From: Brevundimonas sp.
GTDB lineage: Bacteria > Pseudomonadota > Alphaproteobacteria > Caulobacterales > Caulobacteraceae
Length of the DNA stretch: 35,278 nt
Assembly (NCBI GenBank): GCA_004296955.1
Contig: SCVB01000001.1
Coordinates: forward strand, 1 to 35,278
Direction: 5' to 3'
The notes under the pieces are model-generated. The model was not told the origin of the DNA. It searched no databases and saw only the letters and a program-made list of their open reading frames with translations. Below, in pieces: positions 23,457-31,594 of the stretch. Numbering within the stretch: position 1 is the stretch's first letter; each line of letters begins with the position of its first letter. The position numbers and the translations under genes were made by a program.

Positions 23457-24428
23457 CTATTCGCGGACCACCTCGACGCCGCGGTCGCCGAGGATCTCCT
23501 GGACGCTGTCGTCGCCGGCCAGGTGCGCGGCGCCGACGGCGATGAAGATGGTGCCGGAGCCTTCGAGCAGCGTCTGGATCTGGTCGGCCCAGTCGGTGTT
23601 CCGCTGGACCAACAGGGCGCGGTAGAGGGCCGGGGATTCCGCCTGCATCTCGTCGACGGCGACGGCTTCGAGCGTGGCGAGGTCGCCCTCGGCCCAGGCC
23701 TCGACCATCCGGTCCAGCTCGACCGTCGCATCCTCCCAGGACTCGAGGGTCGAGGCCAGGAAGGCCAACTGCTCGGACTCGGGCATGCCGGCGAGGATGC
23801 GGACCTGTTTGTCGATGGTCTCGAAACCGTGGACCGGCTTGCCGGCGGCGTCGGCCCGGGCCTTGAGGGTCAGTTCGACGCCGGACTGCGGGTCGTAGCC
23901 GGCCCGGGTCAGGGGCGCGACCGACAGGGTCAGGGCGGCCAGCCAGGGCCGGAAGACGTCCATCTGGACGGCGTTGGAGCCGATCGAGCGGGCGGCGTTG
24001 TCGAGCAGGGTCAGCTGGCCGGTGGTGATCAGATGCGACAGCGGTCGGTCCGGAGACAGGCCGTGCTGCTGGATCAGGGGGACGATCGCCGCCTGGTCGT
24101 CGGGGTTGGAGATCTCGAACCAGACCTGGTCGGCGCTGTCGAAGGCGGCGTCGACCCGAGCCGAGCCCCAGGCCGTGGTTGGGCGCAGGACGTGGACCGT
24201 GCCGAACAGATACAGGGTCGAATCGGCGTCGCGGACGACCCACAGGGCCGGTCCGGCGCCCGGCGACTGCGGAACCGCGCGCGGCGCGGGCGCCGGGGCG
24301 GTCGCGGCCTGGGCCAGGGCCCGGGTCGGCTCGAGCGCCACGGCGGCGGCGAGGCCCAGGCCGAGGAGGGCGCCCAGGATGGTTCGCCCTGCGGCGCGGG
24401 CGGTCTTGAGGCTCTTGATGACGGTCAC
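23457..24428 (-). CDS. TraB/GumN family protein
   Basis: The 323-residue protein starts with a long hydrophobic signal or anchor (about residues 1-40, ending ALAQAA). The TraB/GumN domain follows, with the paired motifs GTVHVL (near residue 75) and GAAHLAGDDSV (near residue 305) that mark the family and are thought to bind metal in TIKI-type peptidases. No substrate is known for bacterial members. The start is a GTG at 24428 with GAGGA 8 nt upstream; the open frame extends 36 codons further but overlaps the XRE gene. It is the last gene of a three-gene unit, 10 nt after the XRE regulator stop. Confidence 0.87.
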   Translation of the reverse strand: MTVIKSLKTARAAGRTILGALLGLGLAAAVALEPTRALAQAATAPAPAPRAVPQSPGAGPALWVVRDADSTLYLFGTVHVLRPTTAWGSARVDAAFDSADQVWFEISNPDDQAAIVPLIQQHGLSPDRPLSHLITTGQLTLLDNAARSIGSNAVQMDVFRPWLAALTLSVAPLTRAGYDPQSGVELTLKARADAAGKPVHGFETIDKQVRILAGMPESEQLAFLASTLESWEDATVELDRMVEAWAEGDLATLEAVAVDEMQAESPALYRALLVQRNTDWADQIQTLLEGSGTIFIAVGAAHLAGDDSVQEILGDRGVEVVRE

Positions 24429-24438
24429 GGCGCGGTCC

Positions 24439-24627
24439 TCAGGCGGAGAAGATGGATTCGATGGGTTGCCCGAACACCTGGGCGATCTTGAAGGCGAGCG
24501 GCAGGGAGGGGTCGTAGCGACCGGTCTCCAGCGCATTGACGGTCTGGCGCGAGACGCCCAGGGCCTGGGCGAGGTCGGCCTGGCTCCAGTTGCGCTCGGC
24601 GCGCAGCACCTTGAGGCGGTTGTTCAT
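24439..24627 (-). CDS. Small XRE-family regulator (YozG-like)
   Basis: The 62-residue protein is almost entirely one helix-turn-helix domain. LKVLRAERNWSQADLAQALG starts it, SRQTVNALETGRYDPSLPLA contains the recognition helix, and the end (FGQPIESIF) is typical of the Cro/C1-type mini-regulators encoded beside a small membrane protein. Its gene starts 4 nt after the membrane-protein stop and ends 10 nt before the GumN gene, so the three are almost certainly one operon. It may control its own promoter, where inverted TGACAAGGA repeats are seen. Confidence 0.92.
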   Translation of the reverse strand: MNNRLKVLRAERNWSQADLAQALGVSRQTVNALETGRYDPSLPLAFKIAQVFGQPIESIFSA

Positions 24628-24631
24628 GGGG

Positions 24632-25096
24632 TCAGTCCCGCATCCGGGTGATCCACCACCACGCCCAGACCACGGTGTAGCCGATCAGCATCAGCAGCAT
24701 CATGCCGAAGGCGCCGGTGGCGGCGTAGGCGGCGGGGTCGGTGCGGCCATCAAGCCAGGACGGGATGGAGATGACGTCGGCCTGCGGCAGGGTGGCCAGG
24801 CAGATCAGGACGCCGCCCACCGCCATGCCGCCCGAGCCGCCCCAGTACCAGGCCGCCTTGTGGGCCTCGCGCGCGGCCTCGTCGATGGACCGCATCCACG
24901 CGGCGCCCGCAACCATCGCGCCGACCATGATCAGGACGACGAAGGCGGCCATGATCCAGACGATGGCGCGATCCTCGTCGAGGCTGCCCTCGGCGGAGAA
25001 ATAGCCGACCACGGCGGCCGCGACGAACACCAGGGCGATCAGCGCGGCGAGGCCGACGGCCGACCAGAGGAAGACAGATTTCAGGCCCTTGGCCAT
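24632..25096 (-). CDS. Four-helix membrane protein, partner of the XRE regulator
   Basis: The 154-residue protein has four likely membrane segments (about 7-30, 44-67, 84-103 and 126-148), with WLDGRTDPAAY in the last loop. I do not recognise the family, but small multi-helix membrane proteins paired with an XRE mini-regulator are a recurrent bacterial arrangement. The start at 25096 has GAGGA about 10 nt upstream; a longer open frame to 25162 would run through the promoter and is rejected. First gene of the operon. Confidence 0.82.
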   Translation of the reverse strand: MAKGLKSVFLWSAVGLAALIALVFVAAAVVGYFSAEGSLDEDRAIVWIMAAFVVLIMVGAMVAGAAWMRSIDEAAREAHKAAWYWGGSGGMAVGGVLICLATLPQADVISIPSWLDGRTDPAAYAATGAFGMMLLMLIGYTVVWAWWWITRMRD

Positions 25097-25109
25097 GGCG
25101 GCGAGATCC

Positions 25110-25170
25110 TCATTCGAATGACAAGGACGTTTTACATAAGCCCGAACTGCGCTGTCAAGCATCCTTGTCA
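25110..25170 (-). promoter_or_regulatory. Promoter with flanking operator repeats before the XRE operon
   Basis: The minus strand reads TTGACA (25158-25153), 16 nt, then TGTAAA (25136-25131), a good sigma-70-like promoter. A 9-bp inverted repeat, TGACAAGGA (25170-25162) and TCCTTGTCA (25127-25119), brackets it, and a 12-bp perfect palindrome, TCATTCGAATGA (25110-25121), overlaps the inner arm just before the ribosome binding site. The arrangement suits repression, with the XRE protein of the operon as the obvious candidate. Confidence 0.55.
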
Positions 25171-25190
25171 GCGGGGCCGTTCCTCCCGCC

Positions 25191-26456
25191 TCAGCCGCCC
25201 TCGGCGATGCGCAGGGCGGGGGTTTCGGTCAGTTCGGGCCGGCTCAGGGCGCGGGGGGCCTGTTCGATCGGCGTCAGCCCGGGCAGTTCCTTGCCCTCGT
25301 GGTCGACCTGAAGGTCCTCGAAGCGGCGCGCGGAGACCATGACCTGGCTCTCCAGCGAGCCGACGAACTGGTTGTATTTGCCGACGGCGGTATCGAGGGC
25401 GCGCCCGACGGCGGCGGCGTGGCCGCCCATGACCGAGAGGCGTTTGTAGAGCTCCTTGCCCAGCTTCGCGACGTCCTCGGCGTTCTTCGCCTGCTCCTCG
25501 GCGCGCCAGCCGTAGGCGACGGCCTTGCACAGGGCGAACAGGGTAGTGGGGGTGACGATGACCACGCGCGAGGCCATGGCCGTGGTCATCAGGTCCGGCT
25601 CATGATCGAGGGCGGCGGCGAGGAAAGCGTCGCCGGGCACGAACATGGCCACGAAGTCGGGGCTGGGCTTGAACTGATCCTGATAGGCCTTGGACGACAG
25701 CTGGCGGACGTGGGTCTTCATGCTGGTCGCGGTGCGCAGGGAGGCGGCCTTCGCCTGGGCCTCCTCGTCGCCGTCGGCTTCGTCGCCGAAGGCCAGGGAG
25801 ACCTTGGCGTCGATGACGAACATGCCGCCGCCGGGCAGGCGGACGACGAAATCGGGGCGCTGCTGGCGGCCGGCGTCGTCGGCGGTCGAGGACTGTTCCT
25901 CGAAGTCGAAGCGGCCGGCCATGCCGGCGGCCTCGAGCACATTGCGGCAGGTCTGCTCGCCCCAGCGGCCGCGCCGGCCGGTGTTGCCTTTCAGCGCCTC
26001 GGTCAGGCGCCGGGCCTCGTCCCGGGTGGCGGTCGAGGCGGTCATGAGCAGGGCCAGCTGCTCCTTGAGCCCGCCGGTCTCCTCGGAGCGGACCTTCTCC
26101 AGCGCGGCGACGTGCTCCTGGAATTTGGCGAGGGTGTCGGCGACGGGCTTGAGCTGGGCCTCCATCCGCTGCTGCGACATCAGCTCGCGGGTGCGGAAGG
26201 TCTCGTCGGTGCGTTTGAGCAGCTCCTCGGCCACAGCGTTCGCCGACTGGGCCGCCTGGGCGCGCAGCAGTTCGGTCGAGGTCGCGGCCTGGTCCTCGAA
26301 CAGGCGCATCCGGGCCTCGGTCTCGGCATAGCGTTCGCGCAGCTCCCAGGCCCGCGTATCGGCCGCGGAGGCCCGGCGGCGCTCCATCAGGGCCCAGGCG
26401 AGGGCGAGGACGGCGACGATGGAGGCGGCGAGGAAGGCGACAAGGGAGGCGTTCAT
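25191..26456 (-). CDS. rmuC: DNA recombination protein RmuC
   Basis: The 421-residue protein has an N-terminal membrane helix (about 3-24), a long coiled coil (about 35-150), and the RmuC nuclease-like core: GRWGEQTCRNVLEAAGM near 165, RPDFVVRLPGG near 200 and VIDAKVSL near 215. In Escherichia coli RmuC limits inversions at short inverted repeats. Length and order match the family. It lies downstream of recR on the same strand across 181 bp that contain a hairpin (26582-26604), so it is probably a separate unit. AGGAA lies about 9 nt before the ATG. Confidence 0.93.
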   Translation of the reverse strand: MNASLVAFLAASIVAVLALAWALMERRRASAADTRAWELRERYAETEARMRLFEDQAATSTELLRAQAAQSANAVAEELLKRTDETFRTRELMSQQRMEAQLKPVADTLAKFQEHVAALEKVRSEETGGLKEQLALLMTASTATRDEARRLTEALKGNTGRRGRWGEQTCRNVLEAAGMAGRFDFEEQSSTADDAGRQQRPDFVVRLPGGGMFVIDAKVSLAFGDEADGDEEAQAKAASLRTATSMKTHVRQLSSKAYQDQFKPSPDFVAMFVPGDAFLAAALDHEPDLMTTAMASRVVIVTPTTLFALCKAVAYGWRAEEQAKNAEDVAKLGKELYKRLSVMGGHAAAVGRALDTAVGKYNQFVGSLESQVMVSARRFEDLQVDHEGKELPGLTPIEQAPRALSRPELTETPALRIAEGG

Positions 26457-26581
26457 GCTCCGTTCCTAGCGGGAGTCGCCAGTCGCCGCCATGGGCGACG
26501 GGGCCAGGCTTCGGCCGGAAGAGACAGAAAAACACCGTGCGCATCGTGCGCATCGGTCGCTTTGTTCAGGTCGGACGGGCG

Positions 26582-26604
26582 AGGGTGGGTCATGGCCCCA
26601 CCCT
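26582..26604 (-). terminator. Hairpin after recR
   Basis: An 8-bp perfect stem (AGGGTGGG with CCCACCCT) with a 7-nt loop lies 34 bp past the recR stop. It lacks a T-run. It probably ends or attenuates the ybaB-recR transcript before rmuC. Confidence 0.4.
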
Positions 26605-26637
26605 GCCCCGGCGCTGCGTCAGAAACGGACGCAGGCT

Positions 26638-27240
26638 TCAGGTCGGCCTTCGCTGCCTCATGGCCTGGATGATGGTGCCGTCGTCGAGCCAGTCGAGTTC
26701 GCCGCCGACCGGCACGCCGCGGGCCAGGGAGGTGATCTCGACGCCCGAGCCGGCGAGGCGCTCGGCGATGTAGTGGGCGGTGGTCTGGCCGTCGACGGTG
26801 GCGGGCAGGGCCAGAACGACCTCCTTCGCCTCGCCGCCGCGCACCCGGCCGACCAGTTCGGCGACCCTGAGCGCATCAGGACCGACGCCGTCGAGGGCCG
26901 AGAGCAGGCCGCCCAGCACATGGTATTTGCCGCGGAAGGCGCCGGACCGCTCCATGGCCCACAGGGCGCCGGCCTCCTCGACCACGCAGATCAGGCTGTT
27001 GTCGCGAGCGCCGTCAGAGCAGATCGAACAGGGATCGCGAGTGTCGGGCGCGCCGCAGACGCTACACGAGGTCACCTTGGCCGCCGTTTCGGCCAGGGAG
27101 GCGGCGAGCGGGACCAGCAGCTGTTCGCGCTTCTTCAGCAGGGCCAGGGCCGCGCGCCGGGCCGAGCGGGGGCCGAGGCCGGGCAGTTTGGCGAGCAGGC
27201 TGATCAGCCGTTCGATTTCAGGTCCGGCGGAGGCAGCCAT
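26638..27240 (-). CDS. recR: Recombination mediator RecR
   Basis: The 200-residue protein has the N-terminal helix-hairpin-helix ([20 protein letters not shown]), the four-cysteine zinc module (Cys59, Cys62, Cys71, Cys74), and the Toprim domain ([17 protein letters not shown]) that interacts with RecO and RecF. It helps load RecA at single-strand gaps. The length is standard. It starts 13 nt after the ybaB stop, so the two genes form the conserved ybaB-recR pair. dnaX, which usually precedes them, is about 2 kb away here. Confidence 0.97.
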   Translation of the reverse strand: MAASAGPEIERLISLLAKLPGLGPRSARRAALALLKKREQLLVPLAASLAETAAKVTSCSVCGAPDTRDPCSICSDGARDNSLICVVEEAGALWAMERSGAFRGKYHVLGGLLSALDGVGPDALRVAELVGRVRGGEAKEVVLALPATVDGQTTAHYIAERLAGSGVEITSLARGVPVGGELDWLDDGTIIQAMRQRRPT

Positions 27241-27253
27241 GCGGTTCCGGGTC

Positions 27254-27583
27254 TCAGAACAGCTTGGGCATGCCGGGGATGTTCATCCCGGCCATGGGGC
27301 CGGCGGCCTCGCGCATCAGGGCGCTGTTGGCCTCGTCGAGCTTGCGCTTGGCGTCGGCGTGGGCGGCCACGATCAGGTCGGCGAGAATCTCGCCCTCGCC
27401 GGAGACCAGCAGGCTGTCGTCGATGGTCACGCCGGTGATCTCGCCGGCGCCCTTGAGGGCCACGGTCACGAGCCCGCCGCCGGAGCTGCCGGAGGCGGTG
27501 GTTTCGGCCATTTTCGCCTGGGCGTCCTGCAGCTTCTGCTGCATCGCCTGGGCCTGTTGCATGAGGGCGTTGAGGTCTTTCAT
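27254..27583 (-). CDS. YbaB/EbfC nucleoid-associated protein
   Basis: The 109-residue protein has the family N-terminal helix ([20 protein letters not shown]), a Gly/Ser-rich loop, the central strand [13 protein letters not shown], and a C-terminal helix followed by a Gly/Met-rich tail ([14 protein letters not shown]). Members form DNA-binding dimers. The start at 27583 matches the family N-terminus; the open frame extends 35 codons further but that part has no family resemblance. GAGG lies just upstream at a short spacing. Co-transcribed with recR. Confidence 0.95.
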   Translation of the reverse strand: MKDLNALMQQAQAMQQKLQDAQAKMAETTASGSSGGGLVTVALKGAGEITGVTIDDSLLVSGEGEILADLIVAAHADAKRKLDEANSALMREAAGPMAGMNIPGMPKLF

Positions 27584-27718
27584 GCCCTCAAGATAGGCGC
27601 TGGCCCCGGCCTGGAACAGGGCTGAAAAATCGTAACAGAATTTGTTGCTGATAGCCTTGAACCGAATCCGGGCCGCGCCATTTAGCATCTGTCACTGTTG
27701 CTATTATGGAGCCCTGTC

Positions 27719-28333
27719 ATGGCCTTCGATTCCGCCCCCGCCCGCGATCGGCCCCTGCCGGAGACGGCGCTGGACCAGTTGTTCACCGCCGCCCGCACGC
27801 GCAACGCCTGGTCGGCCCGGCCCGTGCCGGAGGCCCTGCTGCGTCGCCTCTATGACCTGACCAAATTCGGCCCGACCGCGGTCAACGCCACCCCGGCACG
27901 GTTCGTCTTCGTGACCTCGGCCGACGCCAAGGCCCGGCTGGCGCCGCTGATGTCTGAAGCCAACCGGGCCAAGACGCTGCAGGCCCCGGTCAATGTGATC
28001 ATCGGCCACGACCTGGCCTTCGCCGACACCCTGCCGGTGCTGTTCCCGCATGCGCCCGGCGCGAAGGACTGGTTCGCCGATCCGGCCGCCGCCCGGGAGA
28101 CGGCGTTCCGCAACGCCTCGCTGCAGGGCGGCTATTTCCTGCTGGCGGCGCGGGCGCTGGGGCTGGACGTCGGGCCGATGTCGGGCTTCGACGTCGAGGG
28201 CGTGAAGGCGGCGTTCTTCGCCGGCACGACGGTGGAGCCGAACTTCATCGTCAACCTCGGCTACGGCACGGACGAAAACCTGTTCCCGCGCTCGCCGAGG
28301 CTGGGGTTCGAGGAGGCGGCTGAAATTCTCTAG
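27719..28333 (+). CDS. Nitroreductase-family protein, RutE-like (malonic semialdehyde reductase type)
   Basis: The 204-residue flavoprotein has the RutE-type marks: [34 protein letters not shown] for flavin binding, and [14 protein letters not shown]. RutE reduces malonic semialdehyde in pyrimidine breakdown; other members of this branch act as general NAD(P)H reductases, and no other rut gene is seen here, so the substrate is uncertain. GGAG lies 7 nt before the ATG at 27719. The gene is on the opposite strand to its neighbours and inserted between ybaB and dnaX. Its TAG stop and the TAG of the convergent exported-protein gene share the four bases CTAG (28330-28333). Confidence 0.87.
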   Translation: MAFDSAPARDRPLPETALDQLFTAARTRNAWSARPVPEALLRRLYDLTKFGPTAVNATPARFVFVTSADAKARLAPLMSEANRAKTLQAPVNVIIGHDLAFADTLPVLFPHAPGAKDWFADPAAARETAFRNASLQGGYFLLAARALGLDVGPMSGFDVEGVKAAFFAGTTVEPNFIVNLGYGTDENLFPRSPRLGFEEAAEIL

Positions 28334-29103
28334 GGAACGCGAGTCGCCCCGGCGGCGTGCGCCGGGGCGTCGAACGACTCCGCCGCCTCGGCCATCCGCG
28401 CCTGGAGACGGGCGTACCGTTCGGCGAAATTGTCGATCGTCAGGGGATCCGAGGGCGTCTGATTCAGCACGAACAACTCCAGCGCATAGTCGGCCAGCAG
28501 GCCGGCCACGACGACGTTCTGCTCCAGCCGCGCCTCCAGCATCCGCCGCGACGCCCCGGGATCGTCCGTCACGACGACGGCGATGGCGTAATCGGCGTCC
28601 AGTCGCCCGCCGGGCCCTTCGGCGAAGGTGCGCGATACGAGGATCCAGGCGTCGTCGGCGTCGCTGTCGCCCCCTTGGGACAGAACGCAGCGATGGCCCC
28701 GAATGTCGCCGCGCGCAAAGCGCTCGAAATGGACCACCTCGGCGATCTCCCCGTCCGCCACGCAGGATCGGGCGTCCGTGAAGACCCTGCGGCCTTCCGC
28801 GCCGGCCTCCAGCCCGCCCGCGGTCGCGCGCTCGGTCTTGAAGTCGAAGCCGAAACTCGAGGACCAGTCCCGCCCGTCACCCTCGGGAAGCACCGGTATG
28901 GCGCCGGCGAGCGCGGCCGCGAGGCTTTCAGAAGGCAGCAGGGGAGCGTCGATGCCGAGGGCGTCGCTGAGGACGCGGAGCTTGTCGACGAGTTGGGCCG
29001 CGATGTCGGCGGCCTGCGCCTCACGCGACGGCTCCTGGGCCGCGGCGGGCGCGCCGAGGGCCAGCGTGAGGGCCCCCGCGGCGGTTGTCATCCAGCGTTT
29101 CAC
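28330..29103 (-). CDS. Exported protein of unknown function
   Basis: The 257-residue product has a clear signal peptide (residues 1-24, [15 protein letters not shown]), so it is probably periplasmic. The mature part is hydrophilic with two cysteines ([11 protein letters not shown] and HRCVLSQG) and no recognised domain. I placed the start at the GTG at 29103 because GGAGGG lies 6 nt upstream; an ATG four codons later is too far from it. The open frame runs on to 29430 but overlaps the cupin gene in another frame. It is probably the last gene of the dnaX-cupin transcript. Confidence 0.72.
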   Translation of the reverse strand: MKRWMTTAAGALTLALGAPAAAQEPSREAQAADIAAQLVDKLRVLSDALGIDAPLLPSESLAAALAGAIPVLPEGDGRDWSSSFGFDFKTERATAGGLEAGAEGRRVFTDARSCVADGEIAEVVHFERFARGDIRGHRCVLSQGGDSDADDAWILVSRTFAEGPGGRLDADYAIAVVVTDDPGASRRMLEARLEQNVVVAGLLADYALELFVLNQTPSDPLTIDNFAERYARLQARMAEAAESFDAPAHAAGATRVP

Positions 29104-29182
29104 GATCCGCCCTCCATCCCGGACGAACAGTGGTCCCTGATCGGCCGCCTGACCAGCCGACGGGGCGTCCCGACAGGTTTCG

Positions 29183-29578
29183 TCAGTCCTCGTCGAGGTC
29201 GGTCTGTATCCATGTCGGCGAGTGGTGGATGTCGACCGTCTGGAGTCGGCCGGGCCCGAGGTTCTCGAACCTGTGCGGAACGCCCGCGGGTCCGAACACG
29301 ACGTCGCCCCGGGCGGCGTCCAGCGTCGTCTCGCCGACGAAGAAGCGGGCGCGACCCTCGATGATGATGAAGGTCTCGTCGTAGGGGTGGACGTGGAGCC
29401 GCGGACCCGCGCCGACCGTATCCGTGCCATAGGCCAGCACGGTGTTCTGGCCGCCCAGCGTCAGGCCGGCGATCGACCCGCGCCATGGACCGCCGTCCGC
29501 AGGATCAAAGAGCCTGGCCTTTGCGGCGGGGCGTCCGTCGGGTTTGACGGTCGCGGGATCGAAGTCTCTGCGCGCCAT
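29183..29578 (-). CDS. Cupin-domain protein
   Basis: The 131-residue protein is one small cupin barrel. The metal ligands can be read as His62, His64 and Glu68 (LHVHPYDETF) in motif 1 and His102 (GVPHRFEN) in motif 2, so a metal site is likely intact. Function cannot be assigned: such small cupins include dioxygenases, isomerases and sensors. GAGGAG lies 8 nt before the ATG at 29578; the open frame extends six codons upstream. It starts 42 nt after the dnaX stop, on the same strand. Confidence 0.87.
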   Translation of the reverse strand: MARRDFDPATVKPDGRPAAKARLFDPADGGPWRGSIAGLTLGGQNTVLAYGTDTVGAGPRLHVHPYDETFIIIEGRARFFVGETTLDAARGDVVFGPAGVPHRFENLGPGRLQTVDIHHSPTWIQTDLDED

Positions 29579-29620
29579 GTCGCGTCTCCTCTGCAAGCGC
29601 GCCTTCGACGAGCGGCCGCC

Positions 29621-31492
29621 CTAGTCCTCGTCCCCCGCCTCATCCGGGATGGCCGGCAGTTCGACGGCCGGCGCCAGCGTCTTGATCTCGCCCAGCACGG
29701 CGCCGGGGAAGGCCTCCATCACTGCGCGCACGAAGGGATCGGCCTCGACCTCGGCCCGCTCCTCGGCGCGCTTGCGGCGGTCGATCTCGATCATGGTCTC
29801 CCCGCCGCCCTGGCCGTTGGCGGCAATCAGCCAGGTGCGGCCGGTCCAGTCCTTGAGCCGGGAGGCCAGTTTGCGCGCCAGATCCATCGGCGCGCCGTCG
29901 AGGCTTTCATAGGTGATGGCGCCGGGCTTGAAGGCCACGGGGCGGACGAAGCGTTGGACGTCCATCTGCAGGCCGACCTCGCGCTTCTCGCCGATCAGGG
30001 CGACGACCTGTTCGAACGACTGGGGATCGGGCAGCGATGGGGCGGCGACCGGACGGGCCGCCAGCTGGGCTGAGGCGCCGCCGCCTCCCCCGCCCCCGCC
30101 GGACGGGCCGCGCGGGGCCGCGCCGCCGGGCATGGGCTCGCCGTCGCGCAGGGCCTTGAGCGCCTCTTCCGGTCCCGGCAGGTCGGCGGCGTAGGCGAGG
30201 CGGACGATGGCCATCTCCACGGCGTCGGCGGGGTTGGGGGCGCGGCGGACCTCGTCGAGGGCCTTGAGCAGCATCTGCCAGACGCGGGCCAGCGTCCCGG
30301 CCGAGATCACCGCGCCGAGGGCGGTCAGCTTCTGGGCCTGGTCGTTGGGCAGGCGGGTGGCCTGGGGCCCGAGCATCTTGGCCACCGAGGCGGCGTGGCA
30401 GTGTTCCAGCAGGTCGTTGGTCACCTGCACCGGATCGGCGCCATAGCCGTAGAGGGTGCGGAACAGCTCCAGCGCCTCGGGCGTGCGGCCGGCCATGATC
30501 GATTCGAACAGGGCGATGGTCTGGCTGCGGTCGGCCAGACCCAGCATGTCGCGGACGACCTCGGTCTTCACCGTCTCGCCGCGGTCGCCCTGGACCAGGG
30601 CCTGGTCGAGCAGGCTGAGGCCGTCGCGGACCGAGCCCTCGGCGGCGCGGGCGATGAGGGCGAGGGCGTCCTGTTCGATCTTCATGCCCTCGCGGTCGGC
30701 GATGCGGGCGAGGTGTTCGACGAGGATTTCGGGCTCGACGCGGCGCAGGTCGAAACGCTGGCAGCGGCTGAGGATGGTCACCGGCACCTTGCGGATCTCG
30801 GTGGTGGCGAAGATGAATTTGGCGTGCGGCGGCGGCTCTTCCAGCGTCTTCAGCAGGGCGTTGAAGGCCTGGTTCGACAGCATGTGGACTTCGTCGAGGA
30901 CGTAGACCTTGTAGCGCGCCTCGACCGGGGCGTAGCGGACGCTCTCGATGATGTCGCGGATGCCGTCGATGCCGGTGTGGGAGGCGGCGTCCATCTCGAC
31001 CACGTCCATATGCTGGCCGGCCATGATGGCGGCGTCGTGCCGTCCATGGGCGGTCAGGGCCAGCGAGGGCCGGTCGATGACGTCGGTCTCATTGTTGAGG
31101 GCGCGGGCCAGCAGGCGGGCGGTGGTCGTCTTGCCGACGCCGCGGACGCCGGTGAGCATGAAGGCGTGGGCGATGCGGCCGGTGGCGAAGGCGTTGGTCA
31201 GGGTGCGGACCATGGCCTCCTGGCCGATCAGGTCCTCAAAGGCGTGCGGCCGGTATTTGCGGGCCAGGACGGTGTAGGCGGAGCCGTCGTCGGCATGGGC
31301 GGCCGGACCGGCGTCAGCCGCCGGCGGCGGCGCGGCGGCGACCGGCGTGGCCGCGGCCTCAGCCTCGCGCATGCCGGCCGGCTCGGGGGCGCCGAACATG
31401 TCGTCGGTGTCGGGATCGCGCTCCACGACGTCGCCGTCGGGGGCGTCTTCCTCCCACGGAGGGCCATCGGGACTCGGGTCGACGTCGCTCAT
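29621..31492 (-). CDS. dnaX: DNA polymerase III subunit tau/gamma
   Basis: The 623-residue clamp-loader ATPase has an acidic N-terminal extension of about 70 residues, then YTVLARKYRPHAFEDLIGQ, Walker A GVRGVGKT (115-122), Walker B YVLDEVHMLS (about 197-206) and the arginine-finger region. The zinc module between Walker A and EMDAAS normally has four cysteines; here residues 130-165 have none. A run of eight glycines (about 465-472) separates the ATPase/collar part from the tau-specific C-terminus. I see no A-rich frameshift site. In Caulobacter DnaX is shortened by ClpXP, and a Gly-rich stretch would fit that, as inference. The cupin gene follows after 42 nt. Confidence 0.95.
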   Translation of the reverse strand: MSDVDPSPDGPPWEEDAPDGDVVERDPDTDDMFGAPEPAGMREAEAAATPVAAAPPPAADAGPAAHADDGSAYTVLARKYRPHAFEDLIGQEAMVRTLTNAFATGRIAHAFMLTGVRGVGKTTTARLLARALNNETDVIDRPSLALTAHGRHDAAIMAGQHMDVVEMDAASHTGIDGIRDIIESVRYAPVEARYKVYVLDEVHMLSNQAFNALLKTLEEPPPHAKFIFATTEIRKVPVTILSRCQRFDLRRVEPEILVEHLARIADREGMKIEQDALALIARAAEGSVRDGLSLLDQALVQGDRGETVKTEVVRDMLGLADRSQTIALFESIMAGRTPEALELFRTLYGYGADPVQVTNDLLEHCHAASVAKMLGPQATRLPNDQAQKLTALGAVISAGTLARVWQMLLKALDEVRRAPNPADAVEMAIVRLAYAADLPGPEEALKALRDGEPMPGGAAPRGPSGGGGGGGGASAQLAARPVAAPSLPDPQSFEQVVALIGEKREVGLQMDVQRFVRPVAFKPGAITYESLDGAPMDLARKLASRLKDWTGRTWLIAANGQGGGETMIEIDRRKRAEERAEVEADPFVRAVMEAFPGAVLGEIKTLAPAVELPAIPDEAGDED

Positions 31493-31504
31493 GCCCTCGT
31501 CTTA

Positions 31505-31538
31505 CAGCGAGAGGGCGGCGTCGCGCACCCCCTCGCTG
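31505..31538. terminator. Hairpin between the DUF3597 gene and dnaX
   Basis: CAGCGAG (31505-31511) pairs with CTCGCTG (31532-31538), and three more G-C pairs form inside after one mismatch. It lies just ahead of the dnaX start codon (31492), so it is either the end of the DUF3597 transcript or part of the dnaX leader. Confidence 0.4.
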
Positions 31539-31543
31539 AAAGG

Positions 31544-31590
31544 CGTCCCCGCTTTCGCGGGGATGACGAACCGCTTTCGCGGGGATGACC
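31544..31590. repeat. Duplicated CCGCTTTCGCGGGGATGAC hairpin element
   Basis: The sequence CCGCTTTCGCGGGGATGAC occurs twice in direct orientation (31549-31567 and 31571-31589). Each copy folds as a hairpin of the CCCCGC-TTTC-GCGGGG type. This is a REP-like intergenic element; I recall similar sequences from many alphaproteobacterial genomes. It directly follows the hairpin at 31505-31538. Confidence 0.6.
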
Positions 31591-31594
31591 GGGA

